From Golubevia sp. BC0850 (taxonomy: Eukaryota; Basidiomycota; Exobasidiomycetes; Golubeviales; Golubeviaceae): a stretch of 64,000 nt of DNA. This document shows positions 58,057 through 64,000 of the stretch, one piece after another. The notes below the pieces were generated by a model. It was not told where the DNA came from and did no database searches. It saw only the letters and a program-made list of their open reading frames with translations. The position numbers were made by a program, and so were the translations under genes. How positions within the stretch are numbered: position 1 is the first letter of the stretch; every line of letters starts with the position of its first letter. Location of the stretch: the NCBI GenBank assembly GCA_012976225.1, contig JAAVVG010000027.1:124001-188000 (forward strand), written 5' to 3'.

Positions 58057-59791
58057 ATGGAAGAAATAGTGGACGAGAATCTGTCAATTAAAGAGCTTGG
58101 ATGGGAGGGAAAGGATAGCTTCTTCTGGAGGAGAAAGGATGGAACTCAAGAGGCAGAGGATGCTGAGAGCTCATCAAGTGATTTAGGTGAAGTCAAAAAA
58201 GAGCATGATGAGTCAGTCGAAGATGGAGACGAGGCGAAGGCAGAGGAATCCGAGCTGGAAGGACTTAGGATGGATTTGGATGGACTGCAAGAGGAGTACC
58301 ATCAACGTCCACACCAACAAAGAAATCTTTCTTCTGAATACAATCATTCTTTCACTCTTATTCTTAATGCATCTGAGTCGGACCAAGAAGTGGAGAACGA
58401 TCAAGAGCTTGGTGAAACTTCAGATCAAGACCAAGCAGACTATCAAGATCGACTATCAGATCGGGAATCCGAAATCTTAGATAGAGAACAAGCCGATCAA
58501 GAGCATGAAGTTAAGGAAGAGGAAGAGGAAGAAAATGAAAACGAAAGTGAGAGAGAAACTCCACCTCCAGCTTATCAAGAAGAAGATCCAGCAGAGGGCT
58601 CTCCGAGGAGTCATCAAGAAGAGACGATGGAAGATGGAGATTGAATGGGGATGTTATGATGGTAGAACAGGAGAGTATTCAGATGGAGGTAGAAGAAGCA
58701 CCTGGTGAGTAGCCTGTATTCGAAGAACGTTTGGTTGGCAGAGGAAGGTTCTACGAAACGAAGAAAGCCAGTCTCTCCTTTCGCACCTTCTCTCTTTCCA
58801 TTTCTGATTCTTATCGTCGCTCCTTCCTTCAGCTGGTCGAAGTTCTCGATCTTTCGGAAAACGTAGAGCCATAGAAGAAGGTGAAATTCCTCCCACTCAT
58901 CAACGGCCAATCGAAACTAAACCTCCTTTATCACTTTCAGCTCTCTCAACTCAAATCCAACCAGAACTCTTTTCTGTAGATAAATCTCTCAGATGGATAC
59001 AGATGCAAATGGCAAGATCAATCTCTATTGCTTGGAGAAACTCTGATTGGGTTACACAATCTCCAATTCCAGGTCTCCTGCCAGTAAGCTTGAAAGATGT
59101 GGAATCTCTTTCTTTGCTACTTGATATTGTTGGTAGAACTAGGGTCAATCCTAATTATCCAATCCCAAATGGTTTTCCTACTAAAGTTCTCAGAGCTCTG
59201 CAAGAATCGATCGAGTTTTGTTCTCGAAACTCTGGGAATGGTTCTGAAGACTCTCCTGTTGCACCTGAGGGGAGATGGAATCAAGGTAGAGCTCTTCTTA
59301 TCACAGCTCAAAAGTTCGTCGGGAAAGAATCGGGACAATCGGAAGGAAATTTTCAACTTCTCGACAACCAGGAAGCCTCAACTGAAATAAGGAACAATTT
59401 TTCAATTCCGATTTCCAGACCAAAGAAAAAGGTTGGAAGACCTCGGAAAGAATCTATCTCCTCCTCTTCAACCTTCAGGCAGAACACTTCAACCGAATCT
59501 TTCAATCCAAAGTCAGAGATCGGAAGATCTTTGGGGTGGCGTAAAAACACACCTTCTTCTTTTTCTTCTTCTGTTTCTGCTTCTTCAACCTCGCGTCTAG
59601 TTTCAATTCGTCCACTTTCAACTCGTACACTTTCAATCACGAAACGAAACGCTACTCAAGTTCACAAACGGCTCGATTCTCTCAGGTCCACCTTTGATTC
59701 TCTACCTTCTGATCTCGAGTACTCTGTCGAGAAGAAACAACAGATCTTACATCATGCTAGGGAACTGGAAAGACTGGTAAACTCGACGTAG
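58057..59791 (+). CDS. Unrecognised repeat-family protein, one repeat plus AT-hook (gene C)
   Basis: The last exon, 58833..59791, is firm: after a CTTCAG acceptor it holds one full family repeat at about 58990-59330 (MARSISIAWRNSDWVTQSPI, NYPIPNGFPTKVLRALQESI, GRWNQGRALLITAQKFV). An AT-hook (KKKVGRPRKES) and a Ser-rich basic tail with a short helix follow. The first exon starts at 58057 and is very acidic (VEDGDEAKAEESELEGL, EEEEEENENESERE). Its frame closes at 58644, while the exon ending at 58704 (GTGAGT donor) is read in another frame. A GTGAGAG donor near 58547 with a GGTAG acceptor near 58664 would join them, but this is a guess. The AT-hook suggests binding to AT-rich DNA in the nucleus. 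Confidence 0.7.
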
Positions 59792-60443
59792 TTTGTGTTG
59801 ACGAGAGGTTAGTAGGGCAAAGATGACTAGAAGAAATACCTTCGTCTTCTCTGTAGATCTCACTGTTTCTTAATTCGCGCGCCCCTGACGTCCTTTCCTT
59901 TTTTTCCTACTCTTTCTTCTATCGTTCTAGATCTCACCTCCAGAGCCAACTTTGTCTCGTCTCTCAGGGCTTCTCACTTCTCACTTCGCTTCTAGTGGCC
60001 TCTGACTGGCTTTCAATTCACTTGGTCTAAGGATTTTCGAGGATTATTGGAATGTAGATTCTCCACGTCGAAGTTTCTTAGATATTTAGACAAACGAAAT
60101 GTTCACCTTTCCAAAGTTTGTTGATTCTTGAGAATCATTCAGATGAGCTCGAGCTTGTGAAGCAAAGTCTGTTGCCAGGTGAAAGAGTCGAGTGAGACTG
60201 AACACAAACGCATGTTGGTTTCCACAAGTGAATCGAACGATAACAGAAGATCTTGACATCAGAGAAAATGAACGAGATTGGATTGGATGAGTCTTGAATA
60301 TTAAATTACATTTGATTGAATTGCAGAACTAAGTTTTACGAGGGCTGTCCATTTCATCCCTTCCAACGAAGGCCTCAGTCACCTCTTCATTGAGTCCAAG
60401 AATCTAGAGAGACATTTGATCTCAAAACATGAAAGAGCTAGGC
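59792..60443. other. Intergenic between convergent family genes
   Basis: 650 bp between the 3' ends of gene C (+) and gene D (-). No gene or RNA recognised. Confidence 0.5.
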
Positions 60444-63400
60444 TTAAAGCTGATCTGCGGAAGTCCAAGATGGAATTTGAGGATAGAATGGAGGGGCGTC
60501 GTCATCTGAATCGATGTCCAGATCCATTAATTGATTTGAAGGTCCAGCTCCATTTGATTCATCGAATTGATTCATCTGATGATCCTCTTGAACTTCTTCT
60601 CCTTCATCTTCCTCCTTCTTCAACATCTCTTCTTCAAATCCCAACTCTTCCTTCAACAATTTCAAAGCAATTGGTAAAGTTTGACTTTGATTCCATCCCT
60701 GTTTCTTCTTGGTGTGTTTAGTTCCATCATCCGAATCTAGAATAGCTTCTCTAATACATCTCAGAACCAAAGGTGGAAATCCTTTGGGAACTTCTTCAGA
60801 GGCTGAAACTGGAGTTAAATTGGCTAGAGATTTGAGTAAGGCAGCTGAAGGGGAAGACTTGACACTAATTGGACTGAGACCTGGAAGAGGAGCTTGAGTT
60901 AACCAATGATCGTTCCTCCAAATGATACAGATAGATCGAGCAGTCTTCAGAGCATAACCTGTTAAACCTATGTTAGTGAGAGGGAATCTTTCAGCAGGGG
61001 TCTGGACCGTGTCGAAACCTATAGTTCTCAGTAGCGTTTTGTCTTCCCAAGATTCTGAAGACGAGAGAAGAGGAGTGGAGAAAAGCAGAGAGAAGGTGGG
61101 AGCAAGGGTCGTGGGTGTTGTCTCTCTTGCTTTAGATTCTTTGCAGCAGAATTCTCATGTGAGGAAGCGTTCCCTGGTTCTCCCTGTCAGAAACTACTCA
61201 CCTTCATTGACAATCTTTGAGAGTAACAAATCGCTCGCAATAGTATAATCCGCTGCTCCCAAAGAGAAAAGTGATTTCCCACCACCTCTAACTGGTACGA
61301 AATCCTTCTGACGTTTGTCAAAACCTCTAATCAAAGCTTCGATCAACAGATCACTGAAACACCCGTTTCTACTAGTGGCAATATCAGGATCTTTCATAGA
61401 AGTTTCCACTAGCTTTCTCAAGGCTCTCAAAGGATGTCCAGCTCTTGAGGTGATAGGTCCAAGGTTTCCGATGGACTGGCTCCTCCAGCCATCTCCTCCT
61501 AGTAGATCGGAGACAGATTTGACTACTGCTAGAGCGTTTGGTTCTAGACCTGTTAGATCAGAAAGTGATCGGACAGAAGGAAGATAGGGCTTGGTTGGAG
61601 GAGTGGGAAGGGTTTGAGAGATTGAAAGTTCGAGTTCTTCGTCATCTGATTCCGTTAGAGCTCGGCGCTTCCCAGATATTCGGTTCGTTCTACGAACGGG
61701 ATTGATGCTTGGAGGTTGAGCTGAAGTCGAGGATTTCATGGTAGGGACTTGGGTGGTTTTTGGAGCAGGGATGACCTTTGGCGTAGATGTCGATGGCATA
61801 AGGGCTGATAATCGAGGAACAAGTAAGAGAAGAAAGAAGAAACAAACAGAGCAGAGCAGAGATGAGCAACTTCGGTTCGACTGAACTCTTGTGATCCAAA
61901 GGGAAGCTGCTTCTGATAGACTCACCAGAACGAATCGCCGTAATTTGCCTTTCCAAAGTTTCTCTAGCAGTGGCGTAATCACGAGCATTAAGCGTAATGA
62001 CAGGAGTTCCGCCTTTGTTAATAGAAGCAGTTTGCCTTTGATGGTAAGCATTTATCAAAGCATCTGTCAAAGTCTTGTTGAATAACCCATTAGATTCATT
62101 CGTGGTTTCCACTTGAATCGAAACTTCAACCAATCTCTTCAAAGATCTCAGTTGTTCTACACCTCTGCTTTGTATTAAACCGAGTTGACCGATAACTTGA
62201 TTTTGCCATTGAGCACCTCCCAGAAGATTAGTAATGAAATCAGCTTGCTTCTTTGCTTCAGGATTGAGACGTTGGAAAGGTGATGGGTTTGAATCTGACG
62301 TAAAAGTCGATGTTCCCACCTTTTTCCCATCATTTACCTCGAAATCGTCCGAATCTACAGACGGTCTAGCAATAGGACCTTCGTCTTCGTTCTCCCATAG
62401 CGATCTCCTCTTTCCCATTTGATTCCTACTCAACATCGACTCGTCACCGATATCTTGATCTATCCCTAGATTTCTTGAAGTTGATGGTCTCTTGATTTTA
62501 ATCTTTTTTGACCCACTTCCTTGATCAAAAGTTGGAGAACCCGACCTCTTCAAACTAGTTCTTGAAGCATTCCCGGCAGAATTCCCCTTTTTGTTCTCTC
62601 TTAGCTCTTTCAACTTCTCCTTTAAAATCTCCAAAGTTCTAGGAACACAAACGTGTTCACTCCACCACCCCATTTCTTTTCCCTTTCCAATCCTAAATCT
62701 AACTTTCGGATTCCAATGATCTTTACTTTCCTGAATAGCTTCAACTAAACTTTCTAAAACAACATCTGGCATTCCATTTGAAGTGTCTCCTTCTTCGACT
62801 GGAGATAGAAACGCAATATCTCTTAGAGTCGAATTGACAAATGAGTTTCGACAAGTGATAGGTGGGAGATTAAAACTTGGAATTGGAGATTGAGATAACC
62901 AATCTTCGTTTTTCCACAGAGAAGTAATCCGAGAAGCTGCTGCTAGGTGATTTGAATTAAAAAGTGGAGGACGAGAGGCTAAGAATGAGGAGATTGCTTC
63001 TTGATTTGCTGCAGATGGGACTGATGGAATTGGAACAAAAATCTCGGATTTGTAGGATGAAGTTTTGGTTCTGATAGGTTTAGAATGAGAGAATGAGGGT
63101 TCTGTGTGAAGAAAGAAGAGTTTGGTAAGTTGAGTCATTTTCGAATACTGGAACCTCATTTTCGATTACAATCTTCCATTCACGACTCACCCTCATCTTC
63201 ATCTCCTTCCTTCTCTGCCCTTAAAATCTCGCCAGCTCTATCGTAATCCACTCTACCCAAGCTACGAGGTATTTCATTAGCTCCTCTGCTTCTAGCCTTC
63301 GCCTCTCTCTCATCAAAAGCTGCAAGTAAAGATCTCACAACTTTCTCATTGAAACGACCATTCTTCTTTTCCTTTCCTTTTCCTTTCCCATTACCGTTCC

Positions 63401-63794
63401 CGTTCCCCTTACCATGATCTTTGATTCGATTCTTATTCATTGATCTATCCATCTTCTCACTTTCATCTCCTTCAGAAGAAAGAGTGATAATTTCATTGAC
63501 AGGCAAATCCAAACTGATTCTAACCAATCTTCTCAAACTTCTTAGTTGTTCTTTTCCTCTAGTTTTGATATTCTCTAAATCTCCAAAGGTTTGTAACTTC
63601 CATTGATCCCCTCCTAAGAGACTTGAGATGTCTTTTGAGGCTTTCGCAGCCGCTTGTTCCAGGTTGTCTAGCTGGTTGAGCAAAGGACGAGGCTCAAAGG
63701 CTTCAGGTTGACGCTTGATAGATGATGAGGATCTGGCTAGGGTGTGTGCGAGACAGGAGATAGACGAGTCATTCCCTGTCCCCTTTGAGTTCAC
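60444..63794 (-). CDS. Unrecognised repeat-family protein with five repeats (gene D)
   Basis: Four exons are clear: (63191 up to about 63735-63794), 61926..63101, 61202..61804, 60444..61054; the last three total 2,390 nt and fit the phase left by the first. The 5' end is not settled: no in-frame ATG precedes the first repeat, and an acceptor (CACCCTAG near 63737) suggests another upstream exon. Five repeats occur in two flavours. Type A (63626-63215, 62235-61932, 61511-61205) has LLGG-x-x-W, (I/F)G-x-L-x-x-I, R-x-x-x-x-LR-x-L-(R/K)-(R/K)-LV-x-x-S and ends DY-x-x-A-x-x-x-L. Type B (62945-62602, 60985-60630) has LW(K/R)N-x-x-W, Q-x-P-(I/L)-P as in gene A. Linkers are basic (KKIKIKRPS, RISGKRR). 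The end is DSDDDAPPFYPQIP, like gene A. Function unknown; nuclear location is inferred from the basic linkers. Confidence 0.75.
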
Positions 63795-64000
63795 GATAAA
63801 GAGGCAACAAGGAGGAAGAGTGGTGAAGTCGAAGGACAGATGGAAACGCAGGACGAGCCCTCCTTCGTGTCATTCCTGGTCTAGATATTTTCAAGAAATT
63901 CCGGCTCATATCGCGGAGCTAGACATGTTCAGTTCGCTCACACCAGACCCATCTGGTTCCAGCAGGCTGGCATGTGTCAGGTGCTCGGAACCTAGAAGTC

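Overview
The window looks like chromosomal DNA of a basidiomycete fungus. Genes are compact, and nearly all are split by introns of about 50-120 nt with GTGAGT-type donors and pyrimidine-rich acceptors. Gene families present include the basidiomycete-type DUF6534 membrane protein, GH45 cellulase, Sey1, TAF12, a PPR protein and a neutral ceramidase. The tRNA genes carry introns after position 37. I cannot name the species. Exon joins were deduced by hand from splice signals and reading frame; where I give a full exon chain, its length is divisible by three.

Layout. Position 1-2.9 kb: end of an unknown gene, then a gene with two copies of an unrecognised ~100-aa repeat domain. 3.4-5.2 kb: secreted LVIVD / choice-of-anchor-B protein (-). 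6.0-7.2 kb: F-box/LRR-like gene with a broken frame (-). 7.4-9.8 kb: phosphoinositide phospholipase C (+). 10.6-11.9 kb: secreted GH45 cellulase (+). 12.5-17.3 kb: a 1,527-aa protein of DUF3712-like type (+). 18.0-19.9 kb: F-box/LRR-like protein (-). 21.1-25.5 kb: 1,482-aa mitochondrial PPR protein (+). 26.2-29.0 kb: TAF12 (-), with a LINE RNase H relic in an intron. 29.3-30.3 kb: dephospho-CoA kinase (+). 30.7-31.6 kb: METTL26-like methyltransferase (+). 32.0-35.3 kb: neutral ceramidase with Thr in place of the expected catalytic Ser (+). 36.2-37.4 kb: decayed F-box paralogue (-). 38.3-39.2 kb: probable hAT-like DNA-transposon remnant. 40.0-41.5 kb: DUF6534 seven-helix membrane protein (-).

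42.15-53.75 kb is the most unusual structure. Two 1,119-bp arms in inverted orientation, identical as far as I can read them, each carry an intron-containing tRNA-Gln(UUG). They enclose a 9.36-kb loop holding a valyl-tRNA-synthetase-like fossil, an S33 peptidase gene and a tRNA-Gln(CUG). The right arm starts inside the last 22 codons of SEY1, and the left arm carries an orphan copy of that SEY1 tail, so the right arm is the likely source. 53.7-57.6 kb: SEY1 (-).

58.0-63.8 kb: two further genes of the same unrecognised repeat family seen at 1.3-2.9 kb. One has one repeat plus an AT-hook; the other has five repeats. This family (at least eight repeats in three genes, at both ends of the window) is the best candidate for something undescribed. 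The remaining genes are a mix of housekeeping, secreted and membrane functions with no sign of a shared pathway.
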